NCBI GenBank assembly: GCA_017481825.1
Contig: JAFUOR010000113.1
Location: 1-61,012, forward strand
Length of the DNA: 61,012 bases
Direction of reading: 5' to 3'
From: Clostridia bacterium
GTDB lineage: Bacteria > Bacillota > Clostridia > Christensenellales > Aristaeellaceae
Part shown: positions 47,066 through 55,955 of the stretch, piece by piece
Layout of the letters: each line of letters begins with the position of its first letter
Numbering within the stretch: position 1 is the stretch's first letter
The notes under the pieces: model-generated
What the model was told of the DNA's origin: nothing
Seen by the model: only the letters and a program-made list of their open reading frames with translations
Database searches by the model: none
Translations under genes and position numbers: made by a program

Positions 47066-48511
47066 TTACTTAACATACCGGTTCCTGTTCTTGGGCAGGC
47101 GGGCATAGAACTTCTTGTACCGGCTGAACAGGAAACGGATAACCAGAATGATGGCTGCCACCGCCAGGAAGGGAGAGAGCAGGAGCAGCACCAGCTCCAC
47201 CGTCAGCGGCGGGAAGGGATTCGGATCAGCCAGCGTGTAGGCCTCGATCTCCTCCAGCGTCGGCGGACGATCCGTGCGCTCGTTGATGGTACGGGTAGCG
47301 ATCAGGTTGTATTCGATGGGCTCGCCGCTTGCAGTCAGGTAGGTCATGGTACCGATTACCTCACCTGCGCTGATGGGCGCTACCAGATCGCGCTCATACT
47401 GCACCAGCACCAGATCGCGCAGGGAGGAGGTCAGGTACTCGATCTCCGCGCGGGTGGCGGTGATCTCCGCCGTCTTGCCGGTAATCTTAGGCGAGCACGC
47501 CAGCTCCAGTTCGCCCAGCAGCGTATCATCCAGCGAATAACCGCTGGTGTACACGGTGATGGGGTTCTTTTCATAGAGCTCGGAGAGCGTCACATGCTCA
47601 TACTGGGAAAAGCCGTATTCCAGCAGTCGCTCCGTATCATCCATATAATGATAGTAGCCGCTGTACATGACGACAGAGATGAGGTTCACGCCGTTTTTCG
47701 TGGCCGAGCCCACATAGCAATAGCCCGCCTGATCGGTGTAGCCGGACTTGATGCCCGTGGCGTAGCTGTAATAATACTTGTTCGTATCATCATTGTAGGT
47801 GGGCCGCATGATGCGGTGGCGGGTGGTGATGGTGCGCTCACGGGTGAAGCTGGTGGCGGCCATGTTGTAGGTCACGCGTCCGGCAATATCACGGAAGGTA
47901 TCGTTGAGCATGGCCTCCCTTGCCAGGATCGCCATGTCGCGGGCAGTGGTGAAATGATTGGGATCATGCAGGCCGTGAGGGTTCACGAAATGTGTGTTGG
48001 TCATGCCGTAGGCGGCTGCCGTCTGGTTCATCAGCTCGGCAAAGGCGGCCTCGCTGCCGCTGATATGCTCGGCAATGGCCATCGCACCGTCGTTGGCAGA
48101 GCGCATTAGCGTGCCGTAGAGCAGATCCTGCATGTTGATCTGTTCGCCCTCATCAAGGCTGATGGTGGTAGCGTCATCCGGGAGATCAACAGCATGGGCG
48201 CTGACCGTCACCGTATCGCTCATATTGCCGGCAAGAATGCCCAGCAGGACGGTCATGATCTTGGTGGTGGATGCGGGATACATGATCGTATCCGCGTTTT
48301 TCTCAAAAATGACGTTGCCCGTGCTCTCCTCGATCACGATGGCTGCCCTGGCGTAGATCTGATCCTCCGAGAGTAGCTCGGGATGCTCCGGATCATAGGC
48401 CTCGGTATCCGGAGGGAGCGTGGGCTCGACAAATTCGGCCCGGGCCATCAGGGGAGCGCAAAGCATCAGCAGCGCCATAAAAATCACAAGGATGCGCCTG
48501 AATAAATGCAT
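47066..48511 (-). CDS. dacF: D-alanyl-D-alanine carboxypeptidase, DacF type
   Basis: A low-molecular-weight PBP of 481 residues that trims peptidoglycan stem peptides outside the membrane. It has a signal peptide (about 1-25), SxxK at S81-K84 (PASTTK), SAN at 138-140, KSGYT at 255-259, a C-terminal beta domain and, unusually long, a C-terminal membrane helix with a basic cytoplasmic tail. ATG 48511 is preceded by GGAAAGGGGG; the in-frame ATG at 48547 is too close to the -10 box. Confidence 0.92.
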   Translation of the reverse strand: MHLFRRILVIFMALLMLCAPLMARAEFVEPTLPPDTEAYDPEHPELLSEDQIYARAAIVIEESTGNVIFEKNADTIMYPASTTKIMTVLLGILAGNMSDTVTVSAHAVDLPDDATTISLDEGEQINMQDLLYGTLMRSANDGAMAIAEHISGSEAAFAELMNQTAAAYGMTNTHFVNPHGLHDPNHFTTARDMAILAREAMLNDTFRDIAGRVTYNMAATSFTRERTITTRHRIMRPTYNDDTNKYYYSYATGIKSGYTDQAGYCYVGSATKNGVNLISVVMYSGYYHYMDDTERLLEYGFSQYEHVTLSELYEKNPITVYTSGYSLDDTLLGELELACSPKITGKTAEITATRAEIEYLTSSLRDLVLVQYERDLVAPISAGEVIGTMTYLTASGEPIEYNLIATRTINERTDRPPTLEEIEAYTLADPNPFPPLTVELVLLLLSPFLAVAAIILVIRFLFSRYKKFYARLPKNRNRYVK

Positions 48512-48552
48512 CGCTGACCGGCCCCCTTTCCAAAACAAGATATTCATGCAAT

Positions 48553-48581
48553 ATTATAGCATTGAAGCGACATTTTGTACA
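48553..48581 (-). promoter_or_regulatory. Promoter of dacF
   Basis: TGTACA (48581-48576), a 17-bp spacer and perfect TATAAT (48558-48553). Confidence 0.6.
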
Positions 48582-48611
48582 GCATTCAGACGTTGATGGT
48601 TGTAAAAATCA

Positions 48612-48642
48612 AAGAAAAGCTGCCCGGAGAGGCTCCAGGCAG
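48612..48642 (-). terminator. Terminator of uppP
   Basis: CTGCCTGGAG pairs with CTCCGGGCAG, followed by CTTTTCTTT on minus, just after the stop at 48650. Confidence 0.8.
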
Positions 48643-48649
48643 ACAGGAT

Positions 48650-49507
48650 TTACAGCATCACCGTGTGCAGCGCGCCCTCGACGGCCTCGGGAATGGCGAA
48701 AGGCTCCACGCCGGGGAAGCCTGCCAGCTGCAGCAGCAGGAACCCGATGCCAAGGATGGCCACATACAGCGCGAACCAGTTCAGCGATACACGGCTGATC
48801 AGGCTGAGCATGAAGCGGATGGCCAGATATCCGCTGACGGCGGCCACCGCGATGCCAACGAGGGTCGGCAGCAGCTCCAGCTGGGAGAAGTAGCCCAATT
48901 CGAGGGCCTCCTTGCCCTCAATGAGCATCGCACCTACGATGGCCGGGGCGCTCATCATAAAGGAGAACTTCGCCGCGCTCTTGCGGTTCAGGCCGCTGAG
49001 CAGGCCGCCCGCGAGGGTGGAGCCGCTGCGGCTCACGCCCGGCAGAAGGGCAATGCCCTGCATGCAGCCCATGACGATGGCATGGAAGAAGCCGGGCTGA
49101 TCGGAGGAGGACTTCTTCCTTGCGCTGATGATCTCCGCCAGCATCAGGAACAGGGCGGTCATCAGGAAGCTCACGCCCAGGAACCAGCCGGTACCCGCGC
49201 CGTCGATGAAATCATCAAAGAGAACCTTTACCACCAGTGTAGGCAGGGAAGCGATGAAGAGCAGCAGCAGCGTCTTGGACTTGAAGGGGTTGCGCAGGAT
49301 GGCCCACCAGTCCTTCCAGAACACGATGATCACAGGGATCAGCGTGCCGATGTGCAGAAGGATATCCAGCATGAAATAGGCGGGGGATTCATCCACCGTG
49401 AAGCCCATAACCATCCGGCCCAGAAGCAGATGGCCGCTGGAGGAGATGGGCAGGAATTCGCCAAGGCCCTGAATAAGGCCGAGCAGCGCGGCCTGAAGAA
49501 CGTTCAT
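48650..49507 (-). CDS. uppP: Undecaprenyl-diphosphate phosphatase
   Basis: An integral membrane enzyme of 285 residues that recycles the lipid carrier of cell-wall synthesis. It has LGEFLPISSSGH near residue 15 and GVSRSGSTLAGGLL near 160, the two catalytic motifs, and about eight hydrophobic segments. The frame opens 147 bases earlier, but the ATG at 49507 (MNVLQAALLG) with AGGAG is standard. It neighbours dacF, both cell-wall functions on the same strand but with separate promoters. Confidence 0.94.
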   Translation of the reverse strand: MNVLQAALLGLIQGLGEFLPISSSGHLLLGRMVMGFTVDESPAYFMLDILLHIGTLIPVIIVFWKDWWAILRNPFKSKTLLLLFIASLPTLVVKVLFDDFIDGAGTGWFLGVSFLMTALFLMLAEIISARKKSSSDQPGFFHAIVMGCMQGIALLPGVSRSGSTLAGGLLSGLNRKSAAKFSFMMSAPAIVGAMLIEGKEALELGYFSQLELLPTLVGIAVAAVSGYLAIRFMLSLISRVSLNWFALYVAILGIGFLLLQLAGFPGVEPFAIPEAVEGALHTVML

Positions 49508-49547
49508 GGAACAAAGACTCCTTTCGATTGGTGATCGCACATTGTGA

Positions 49548-49576
49548 AGTATACCATATTCTCCACGATTTGTCAC
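49548..49576 (-). promoter_or_regulatory. Promoter of uppP
   Basis: GTGACA (49576-49571), a 17-bp spacer and TATACT (49553-49548). Confidence 0.55.
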
Positions 49577-49628
49577 CATGTAAGCGGGGAGGATTGCAAA
49601 GGAATTCTGCGGGAAATCCTGGGGCGGA

Positions 49629-49657
49629 TTGCACCGTGCCGCCGCTTTGTGCATTAT
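49629..49657 (+). promoter_or_regulatory. Possible promoter of the 60-aa membrane protein
   Basis: TTGCAC, a 17-bp spacer and CATTAT (49652-49657), 27 bp before the ATG. Confidence 0.35.
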
Positions 49658-49683
49658 ATGAAAGCGGAAGGAGGGATTTCTTC

Positions 49684-49866
49684 ATGAAGATCATCGGCTA
49701 TATTCTTATGGCCCTTGGCGTCATCAGCATTCTGGTGACGATCATCCTGCCGGAAATCTTTGGCTGGAGCGGCGTATTTGCCGGTGCAACGGCCATTTTG
49801 ACCGGCGTTGTATTTGTGGCAGCTGGCAGCCGCTATTGCGGACGCTCGAACAACAACTGCTGCTGA
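49684..49866 (+). CDS. Small two-helix membrane protein (60 aa)
   Basis: A 60-residue hydrophobic protein: MKIIGYILMALGVISILVTI forms one membrane segment, GVFAGATAILTGVVFVAAG a second, and the tail SRYCGRSNNNCC is Cys-rich. The true start is 49684, with AGGAGGG 8 bp upstream. No family is recognised. It ends 27 bp before a hairpin that mainly serves the opposing acetyltransferase. Confidence 0.65.
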   Translation: MKIIGYILMALGVISILVTIILPEIFGWSGVFAGATAILTGVVFVAAGSRYCGRSNNNCC

Positions 49867-49886
49867 TGCTTATTCCTTTCCCACGC

Positions 49887-49922
49887 AAAAGCTCCCCGGC
49901 AGCCTGATGGCTGTCGGGGAGC
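49887..49922 (-). terminator. Terminator of the icd-GNAT operon
   Basis: GCTCCCCG(A)CAGCC pairs with GGCTG(C)CGGGGAGC, followed by TTTTG on minus. Confidence 0.82.
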
Positions 49923-49931
49923 AAATTGTGC

Positions 49932-50513
49932 TCACAGACGCTTCTGATAGATGTGCATATCGCTGTGCTGATCGCGGAATTCGCCCGCACGCTCAAAGCC
50001 GAGACGCTCCAGCATGCGCGCGGTGCCGTGGTAGGCATATTCCGTGCTGTCCTCCTGCCAGGGATAGGCCTCCACCAGGTCGTAGCCTTGCGCCGCGGCG
50101 TCGGCGATCACCCGCTGGAGCAGCATCGTGCCAAGCCCCTGGCGGCGCCGCTGGGGCGCGATGGTCAGGCAGTACATGGACATGATGCGCAGGCCTTCAT
50201 CCTTCCGGGGCCAGCAGGATGCGTTGGTGGTCAGGTAAAGGTAATTCCGTTTATTATCCGCGTTGCACCAGCCAATGACCTGATCGCCGTCGTAGGCCAG
50301 GTAGCCGTGCATCCTGCCGGAGAGGATCAGCTCCCTCGCGCAGGCACGGTTCTTCTGGCCAAAGTAGGAGAAAAGATCGTCACCGGATTTCCGATGCCCC
50401 TCCATGCAGTAGCAGCCAGCCCAGTCCTGATGATCGCAAAAGGCCACATGGTCAAAAAAGTGCAGGAAATCATCGGCCAGACCGGGCGTGAGGGGGCGAA
50501 TGGTGATGCTCAT
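49932..50513 (-). CDS. GNAT family N-acetyltransferase
   Basis: A 193-residue acetyltransferase. The acetyl-CoA loop is QRRRQGLGTMLLQRVI in the middle, preceded by the strand MSMYCLTIAP; the late GFERAGEF is typical. The insert KRNYLYLTTNASCWPRKDE is uncommon. Its start is 12 bp after the icd stop, so the two may be cotranscribed. Substrate unknown. Confidence 0.85.
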   Translation of the reverse strand: MSITIRPLTPGLADDFLHFFDHVAFCDHQDWAGCYCMEGHRKSGDDLFSYFGQKNRACARELILSGRMHGYLAYDGDQVIGWCNADNKRNYLYLTTNASCWPRKDEGLRIMSMYCLTIAPQRRRQGLGTMLLQRVIADAAAQGYDLVEAYPWQEDSTEYAYHGTARMLERLGFERAGEFRDQHSDMHIYQKRL

Positions 50514-50525
50514 GCAAGCCTCCGC

Positions 50526-51728
50526 TTATGCGCTCAGCTTCTGCGCGATGGCCTCCAGGAAGGCGCGGCTGTTCACCGCCTGACATTCGCTGCCTTCCCA
50601 TAGCAGCGCCAGATCCTTGGTCATTACGCCGGATTCGATGGTGTCGATGGTAGCTTTTTCGAGCTTGTCGGCAAAGGCCATCAGCTCAGGCAGGTCATCC
50701 AGCTCGCCGCGCTTGTGCAGTGCGCCGGACCAGGCGAAGATCGTCGCCACGGGATTGGTGGAGGTCTCCTCGCCCTTGAGGTACTTATAGTAGTGACGGG
50801 TCACGGTACCGTGCGCGGCCTCGTACTCAAACTTACCGTCTGGGGAGACCAGCACGGAGGTCATCATCGCCAGAGAGCCGAAGGCCGTGGCGACCATGTC
50901 GCTCATCACATCGCCATCGTAGTTCTTGCATGCCCAGATAAAGCCGCCCTTGGAGCGCACTACGCGGGCCACGGCGTCGTCGATCAGCGTGTAGAAATAC
51001 TCGATGCCCGCCGCCTCGAACTGAGCTTTGTAGGTGCTGTCGTAAATCTCCTGGAAGATATCCTTAAAGGTGTGATCGTAGGTCTTGCTGATGGTATCCT
51101 TGGTGGAGAACCACAGATCCTGCTTGACGCTCAGCGCATACTGGAAGCAGGCATGGGCAAAGGAGGAAATGGACGCATCAAGGTTGTGGACGCCCTGCAG
51201 GATGCCGGGGCCCTTGAAGCTGAAGATGGTCTGGCGGATCTCCTGACCGTCTTCGCCCGTGAAGACAAGCTCTGCCTTGCCCGCGCCGGGAACGTCGATC
51301 TCCACATTGCGGTATACATCGCCATAGGCATGGCGGGCGATGGTGATGGGCTGCGTCCAGGTGCGCACGGTGGGCTTCACGCCGGAAACGAGGATGGGGG
51401 CGCGGAACACCGTGCCGTCCAGCATCGCGCGGATGGTGCCGTTGGGACTCTTCCACATTTCATGCAAGTTGTACTCGGTCATGCGCTGGGCATTGGGAGT
51501 GATGGTGGCGCACTTGACGGCCACGCCGTATTTCTTTGTTGCGTTGGCGCTGTCGATGGTCACCTGATCCTTCGTGGCGTCGCGGTGAGGCAGGCCCAGA
51601 TCATAATATTCGCTCTTCAGCTCTACAAAGGGATGGATCAGCAGCTCCTTGATATCGGCCCACAGGATGCGTGTCATCTCGTCGCCGTCCATCTCGACAA
51701 GGGGCGTGGTCATCTTGATCTTGCTCAT
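50526..51728 (-). CDS. icd: NADP-dependent isocitrate dehydrogenase
   Basis: A 400-residue enzyme converting isocitrate to 2-oxoglutarate, of the subfamily otherwise common in eukaryotes (about 400 residues). Signatures are [13 protein letters not shown] at the start, [22 protein letters not shown] split over residues 57-78, and the late [15 protein letters not shown]. In anaerobes it supplies 2-oxoglutarate for glutamate, linking to the type III GS elsewhere in the window. AAGGAGAAACAC precedes the ATG. Confidence 0.95.
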   Translation of the reverse strand: MSKIKMTTPLVEMDGDEMTRILWADIKELLIHPFVELKSEYYDLGLPHRDATKDQVTIDSANATKKYGVAVKCATITPNAQRMTEYNLHEMWKSPNGTIRAMLDGTVFRAPILVSGVKPTVRTWTQPITIARHAYGDVYRNVEIDVPGAGKAELVFTGEDGQEIRQTIFSFKGPGILQGVHNLDASISSFAHACFQYALSVKQDLWFSTKDTISKTYDHTFKDIFQEIYDSTYKAQFEAAGIEYFYTLIDDAVARVVRSKGGFIWACKNYDGDVMSDMVATAFGSLAMMTSVLVSPDGKFEYEAAHGTVTRHYYKYLKGEETSTNPVATIFAWSGALHKRGELDDLPELMAFADKLEKATIDTIESGVMTKDLALLWEGSECQAVNSRAFLEAIAQKLSA

Positions 51729-51783
51729 GTGTTTCTCCTTCTCACGCGCGGATGCTGCGCTGTTTTTTTCATTTTCCTATGCT

Positions 51784-51812
51784 ATTGTACGGGATGAAGG
51801 CCTTTTGCGCAA
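51784..51812 (-). promoter_or_regulatory. Promoter of icd
   Basis: TTGCGC (51812-51807), a 17-bp spacer and TACAAT (51789-51784). Confidence 0.55.
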
Positions 51813-51871
51813 GGGCGTGAACACCAAAAGAACAGGTCAGAAAAAGTTTCATGAAAATTTGATGAGATACC

Positions 51872-51900
51872 TTGACAGGCGAGGTAACTTGGTGTATTAT
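51872..51900 (+). promoter_or_regulatory. Promoter of the PadR operon
   Basis: Perfect TTGACA (51872-51877), a 17-bp spacer and TATTAT (51895-51900). The -35 lies inside a GATACC...GGTAAC dyad. Confidence 0.8.
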
Positions 51901-51909
51901 AGCATCGTA

Positions 51910-51934
51910 AGATACATCGACACGCGAAGTATCT
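51910..51934. promoter_or_regulatory. Dyad operator, probable PadR autoregulatory site
   Basis: AGATACATCG-ACACG-CGAAGTATCT is a near-perfect 25-bp palindrome just after the -10 box, where a bound repressor would block transcription. Confidence 0.65.
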
Positions 51935-51957
51935 ACGCAAAACCGAGGAGGTAATGA

Positions 51958-52113
51958 ATGATGAACAAGAAGAAGGAGTACCGCGCTGCGAAGGAAACAC
52001 CTCGTCTGCCCGAGCTGCGCAGGGTGGAGGACAAGGCGGCCATTATGGGCCGCAGCCTGCGTGATCGTTATGACGCTCTGCGTCCCTATTCCGATTTGAA
52101 GCACTGGAGGTGA
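51958..52113 (+). CDS. Small basic protein, first gene of the PadR operon (51 aa)
   Basis: Starts MMNKKKEYRAAKETPRLPEL and ends RPYSDLKHWR; 51 residues, rich in Lys/Arg/Glu, no membrane segment. GAGGAGG lies 6 bp upstream, one of the best ribosome sites in the window, right after the promoter and dyad. The stop is 4 bp from the padR ATG and its end contains the padR ribosome site. No family is recognised; it may be a co-regulator or a translated leader. Confidence 0.65.
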   Translation: MMNKKKEYRAAKETPRLPELRRVEDKAAIMGRSLRDRYDALRPYSDLKHWR

Positions 52114-52117
52114 ACCC

Positions 52118-52453
52118 ATGGCCCTGTCTGCTGATATTCTGCGGGGATATACCGATACCATCATCCTGCGCCAGCTGTCGCGGGCGGACAGCTACGGCTA
52201 TCAGATCAACAAGAATGTCTCCGCTCTGTCCTGCGGCGCATTTGAGATGAAGGAAGCCACGCTCTACACCGCCTTCCGCCGCCTGGAGAGTGCGGGATAC
52301 ATCCGCTCCTACTGGGGCGATGAGCAAAGCGGCGCGCGTCGGCGCTACTATGCCATTACCAACGCCGGGAGGGAGCGCCTGCTGAACGACCTTGATACCT
52401 GGAAGGACACCAAAGCCCAAATCGATCTGCTGCTGGAGGTAGAAAGCGTATGA
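52118..52453 (+). CDS. PadR family transcriptional regulator
   Basis: A 111-residue winged-helix protein: LRGYTDTIILRQLSRADSYGYQI, EATLYTAFRRLESAGYIRSYW (recognition helix and wing) and RRRYYAITNAGRERL are diagnostic. PadR proteins repress operons that often encode membrane-associated partners and are relieved by small molecules. It overlaps the DUF4097 gene by 4 bases and probably controls its own operon through the dyads upstream. Confidence 0.93.
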   Translation: MALSADILRGYTDTIILRQLSRADSYGYQINKNVSALSCGAFEMKEATLYTAFRRLESAGYIRSYWGDEQSGARRRYYAITNAGRERLLNDLDTWKDTKAQIDLLLEVESV

Positions 52454-53694
52454 AGATGAATGATACCGTGGCCCGCATTGTGGACCTGATGTTTGAGAAT
52501 ACCGAGATGAACGAGGAAGTCACCGCCCTGCGGGATGAGGTGATGAACAACTGCCAGGAGCGCTACAATGATATGGTTGCCTCCGGATTGTCCGAGGATG
52601 ATGCGGTCGGCGCTGTGGTGGAGAGCCTCAAGGGCATGGAGGATGTGATCGCCCAGTACAGGCGCAAAACCCATCGCCATGTGAAAACGGATGAACTGGA
52701 CGATGCTGAACTGGATGATAATGAGCTGGACGATGAAGAATCCGGCGAGCAGAACATGACCTTTGCAGCAAGCGAGGTGCACCGGATTGACCTGGCCCTC
52801 GTCAACGAGGATGTGACCCTCGAGGCCTCCGATGATGACGATTACCACGTCATCTGGGACGTGGATGACAACCCGATGGTGCAGGTTGGCCTGGATAATG
52901 GCGTTTTGAAGATCGAGCGCCGTGCAGGCGATGCCGTCAGGATAAACAAGGAGGGCAGGGTTGAGCATCATCACCGGGACGATATGTCCGATTTCGTCAG
53001 GACGGAGAATGGCAAGATCGAGATCAACATGGACAGCATTGACGGAATGTTCAAGTCCATCGGCCAGTCGATGAAGAACATCTTCGCCAAGGGAAACATC
53101 AGAATCAATGTTGGTTTCAGCGATACCGGCGTGACCATCCAGGTGCCTGAAAATGCCATCCCGCACGTCAAGCTCCTGACCACTTCCGGCGACGTCGACA
53201 TTCAGGACGTTGCCCTGGCGGAGCTGAATGTGGTGACGACCAGCGGCGATATCAACATCGACCTGGACGAGGATCAGTACCTCAAGCTGGTCGAAGTGCG
53301 TACCACCTCCGGCGATATCGAGGCCACCTTCTTTGCCCAGGGTGCCGCCATCGGCTCCACCTCCGGCGATGTGGAGGTGGAGGGCCGCGTCAGCACGCTG
53401 GCCGTCAACACCATCTCCGGCGATATCGATGTGCGCGCCGACGTGAAGAACATCACCTTCAAGGCCATCAGCGGCGATGTTGACCTTGAATTTGACAGCG
53501 ACGAGATCCGTGATGTGCGCGGCAGCACCATTTCCGGCGATATCGACATCGATCTGCCCAGCGGCATGGGCTTCATGAACATCCACACCAGCACCCGCTC
53601 CGGCGACGTGACTACCCGCTGCCACACAAACGGCATCGGCCCGGCGGTCAATGGCAGCGTGACCTCCATGTCCGGCGATATTACCATCAGCTGA
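52450..53694 (+). CDS. DUF1700-like/DUF4097 beta-helix protein
   Basis: A 414-residue protein. The N-terminal 80 residues form helices with an ALRDEVMNNCQERYNDMVASG region resembling DUF1700; an acidic linker (DDAELDDNELDDEE) follows; from about 105 on is a DUF4097 domain. It contains at least seven TSGD/ISGD turns spaced 17-25 residues apart, as in a right-handed beta-helix. No signal peptide or membrane segment is seen. The PadR-DUF1700-DUF4097 set is common in Firmicutes; function unknown. Confidence 0.85.
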   Translation: MKMNDTVARIVDLMFENTEMNEEVTALRDEVMNNCQERYNDMVASGLSEDDAVGAVVESLKGMEDVIAQYRRKTHRHVKTDELDDAELDDNELDDEESGEQNMTFAASEVHRIDLALVNEDVTLEASDDDDYHVIWDVDDNPMVQVGLDNGVLKIERRAGDAVRINKEGRVEHHHRDDMSDFVRTENGKIEINMDSIDGMFKSIGQSMKNIFAKGNIRINVGFSDTGVTIQVPENAIPHVKLLTTSGDVDIQDVALAELNVVTTSGDINIDLDEDQYLKLVEVRTTSGDIEATFFAQGAAIGSTSGDVEVEGRVSTLAVNTISGDIDVRADVKNITFKAISGDVDLEFDSDEIRDVRGSTISGDIDIDLPSGMGFMNIHTSTRSGDVTTRCHTNGIGPAVNGSVTSMSGDITIS

Positions 53695-53701
53695 ATGCAA
53701 A

Positions 53702-53736
53702 CGGCTCCGACGGAATGTGAACCGTCGGAGCCGCTT
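53702..53736. terminator. Terminator between DUF4097 and the PNPOx gene
   Basis: A perfect 12-bp stem, CGGCTCCGACGG/CCGTCGGAGCCG, with an 8-base loop, CTTTC on plus and TTTGC on minus. Serves both convergent genes. Confidence 0.8.
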
Positions 53737-53741
53737 TCTGT

Positions 53742-54164
53742 TCAGGTGAAATCGATATCATACTTTGTGCCGTGGTGGAACAGCACGCCGTCCGTCAGTC
53801 GAATGCGCAGGATGATGGTGTTCGGGTCGCTTTCGTTGATGTGGCCATTCGTATACCAGGACGCAAAGGCGCTGCGGAGCTTGCCAGCCAGCGCCGCATT
53901 ATCCGGCAGCAGGATGTGACCGAGGTTTTCGCCAGTGCCATGCGCCGTGAACCAGTCACCGCACAGACCGACGGTCGGTTTGTTTACGATCTGTTTCATC
54001 TTGTTGGACAGCGCATAGGTAACCGTGTAGAACATGCCGTCCTCGTAATAGGCATTGACCGTTCGCACCCATGGCGTGGCGCCATCGATGGTGGCAAGGG
54101 CCATGAGATTGTCACGACCAAAACGCTCCTTCATGATGGCTGCGATTTCGCTGTTCATTTTCAT
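53742..54164 (-). CDS. Pyridoxamine 5'-phosphate oxidase-like flavoprotein
   Basis: A 140-residue split-barrel protein of the PNPOx-like group: NLMALATIDGATPWVRTVNA is the flavin-site strand pair, followed by FYTVTYALSNKMKQIVNKPTV split across two strands. Many such proteins bind FMN or F420 and reduce or sequester small molecules. It overlaps the GNAT gene upstream by 4 bases, so it is cotranscribed. Confidence 0.85.
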   Translation of the reverse strand: MKMNSEIAAIMKERFGRDNLMALATIDGATPWVRTVNAYYEDGMFYTVTYALSNKMKQIVNKPTVGLCGDWFTAHGTGENLGHILLPDNAALAGKLRSAFASWYTNGHINESDPNTIILRIRLTDGVLFHHGTKYDIDFT

Positions 54165-54583
54165 GGTGCTTCACTCCCTGCTTCATCGCGCTCCGGGCGC
54201 AGCTCCAGCTGTCCGCACAGCATGGTGTAAAATCCGAGCTCCTCATAGTACCGCTGCAGCGCTGCCTCGCCGTAGATGACTGAAACCATGTACACGCCCT
54301 CAGATCGAAGGCGTGCCAGCGTGCGCTGCATCAGCTCACGTCCCACGCCCTGCTTCTGCTTGTCAGGATGTACCATCAGATCCTGGATGTATGCATCCGT
54401 CACGCCGTTGCTGACGACTACCACGTAGCCGACAAGCCGGTCGCTATCTATGGCGCAAAGGTGGAAGGCGTTGTGCAGGCGCGGGTCGGCCAGGTCACGC
54501 TCCATGCGGTTCCAGCCGACGGCCTCGCGCAAATCAGCCAGCGCGGCAGGGGAGATGGGCGTGTCGAACTCGTAGCGTATCAT
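54161..54583 (-). CDS. GNAT family N-acetyltransferase
   Basis: A 140-residue acetyltransferase; MIRYEFDTPISPAALADL opens it, DLMVHPDKQKQGVGRELM is the acetyl-CoA loop, and ERYYEELGF-like QRYYEELGFYTM closes the fold. ATG at 54583 is preceded by GGAGG 5 bp upstream; the longer frame lacks a ribosome site. Substrate unknown. Confidence 0.88.
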   Translation of the reverse strand: MIRYEFDTPISPAALADLREAVGWNRMERDLADPRLHNAFHLCAIDSDRLVGYVVVVSNGVTDAYIQDLMVHPDKQKQGVGRELMQRTLARLRSEGVYMVSVIYGEAALQRYYEELGFYTMLCGQLELRPERDEAGSEAP

Positions 54584-54682
54584 CCTGACCTCCTTTGTAA
54601 TCGATGATTGATTCGGTGGCGGAGCTGGCGATGACTTCTGCGCCATCTCACCACCCCATTAAAACATCGCTTATCTGAACGG

Positions 54683-54713
54683 AAAAGGCCTCCGACAGTC
54701 ACCCATCGGAGGC
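54683..54713 (-). terminator. Terminator of the eda-kdgK operon
   Basis: GCCTCCGA pairs with TCGGAGGC, followed on minus by CTTTTCC; about 110 bp after the kdgK stop. The space between holds the palindromic element at 54775-54821. Confidence 0.6.
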
Positions 54714-54774
54714 TGGAAGTTACATGCGGATACAACTCAACGAGAAAGTGCAAGCTGCATCGCAAAATGGGATT

Positions 54775-54821
54775 CTTAAGGGTGTAACACCCTTAAGCGG
54801 GTGCAGGGGCAGCGCCTCTGC
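54775..54821 (-). repeat. GC-rich palindromic element, copy B, directly after the kdgK stop
   Basis: On minus it reads GCAGAGGCGCTGCCCCTGCA, then CCCGC, then the palindrome CTTAAGGGTG...CACCCTTAAG. It matches the order and core of copy A at 14594-14634 and, like it, starts at the first base after a stop codon. Confidence 0.5.
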
Positions 54822-55856
54822 TTAGCGCTGCACGCGGCCGGTGCCGGAGCCCTTCATCAGGGACTCAACCTCCGCCACGGATACGCGGTTGTAGTCGCCG
54901 ATGATGGTGTGCTTCAGGCAGGAAGCAGCCACGGCGAATTCCAGCGCGGTCTTCTCGTCCGCGTAGGTGTTCAGGCCGTAGATCAGGCCGCCGCCGAAGG
55001 AGTCGCCGCCGCCCACGCGGTCAACGATATCGGTGATGGCATACTTGCGGGAGAGGAAGAAGTCCTTGCCGTTGTACAGGCAGGCGCGCCAGTCGTTGTG
55101 GTTGGCGGACTTGCTCTCGCGCAGGGTGATGGCCACGCGCTTGATGTTGGGATAGGTCTGCATCGCCAGAGAAGCGATAGCCTTGTAGTTCTCGATGTTC
55201 AGCTCGCCCTCTTCCACGTCGGACTGGCTCTCGGCCTTCAGGCCCAGGGACTTCTGGAAGTCCTCCTCGTTGGCGATGACGGTATCGACGTACTTGACCA
55301 GCTCGGTCATGACTTCCTTGGCATCCTTGCCGTACTTCCACAGGTTCTTGCGGTAGTTCAGGTCGCAGGAGACGTGAATACCCTTGGCCTGGGCAGCCTT
55401 CACGGCCTCCAGGGACAGCTCGGCAGCGCCTTCGGAGATGGCGGGGGTGATGCCGGTGAGGTGGAACCAGGTCGCGCCCTCAAAGACGTCGTCCCAGTTG
55501 ATGTCGCCCACCTTGGCTTCCGCGATGGCAGAGCCCGCACGGTCGTAGATGACCTTGGAGGGACGCTGCACAGCGCCGGTCTCCAGGAAGTAGATGCCCA
55601 TGCGGCCATCCTTCTTGACGATCTTGGTGGTGTCAACGCCAAAGCCGCGCAGCTCGCGGATGCAGGCCTCGCCGATATCATTCTTGGGGAGCACGGTCAC
55701 AAATGCGGTGTCCAGGCCGTAGTTCGCCAGAGACACGGACACATTGGCCTCGCCGCCGCCGAAGGTCGCCTCCAGAGAGGGGCTCTGGAAGAAACGCTCG
55801 TACGCAGGGGACTTCAGACGCAGCATGATCTCACCGAAAGTAACAATCTTGCCCAT
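54822..55856 (-). CDS. kdgK: 2-dehydro-3-deoxygluconokinase (PfkB family)
   Basis: A 344-residue sugar kinase that phosphorylates 2-keto-3-deoxygluconate in hexuronate breakdown. It opens [12 protein letters not shown] and has the PfkB signatures [13 protein letters not shown] and [17 protein letters not shown], where D is the catalytic base. It is downstream of the KDPG aldolase on the same strand (99 bp gap), so product and next enzyme are coupled. GGAGG is 8 bp before the ATG. Confidence 0.92.
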   Translation of the reverse strand: MGKIVTFGEIMLRLKSPAYERFFQSPSLEATFGGGEANVSVSLANYGLDTAFVTVLPKNDIGEACIRELRGFGVDTTKIVKKDGRMGIYFLETGAVQRPSKVIYDRAGSAIAEAKVGDINWDDVFEGATWFHLTGITPAISEGAAELSLEAVKAAQAKGIHVSCDLNYRKNLWKYGKDAKEVMTELVKYVDTVIANEEDFQKSLGLKAESQSDVEEGELNIENYKAIASLAMQTYPNIKRVAITLRESKSANHNDWRACLYNGKDFFLSRKYAITDIVDRVGGGDSFGGGLIYGLNTYADEKTALEFAVAASCLKHTIIGDYNRVSVAEVESLMKGSGTGRVQR

Positions 55857-55955
55857 TGCAAAAACCTCCAGTTTTTTGTTTAATCGTGAATGAGGAATGA
55901 TGAATTAGGAATTTAGAGTGTCTGTTCTGTTAGCGGGGAAAAGGGGAAAAGCCTC

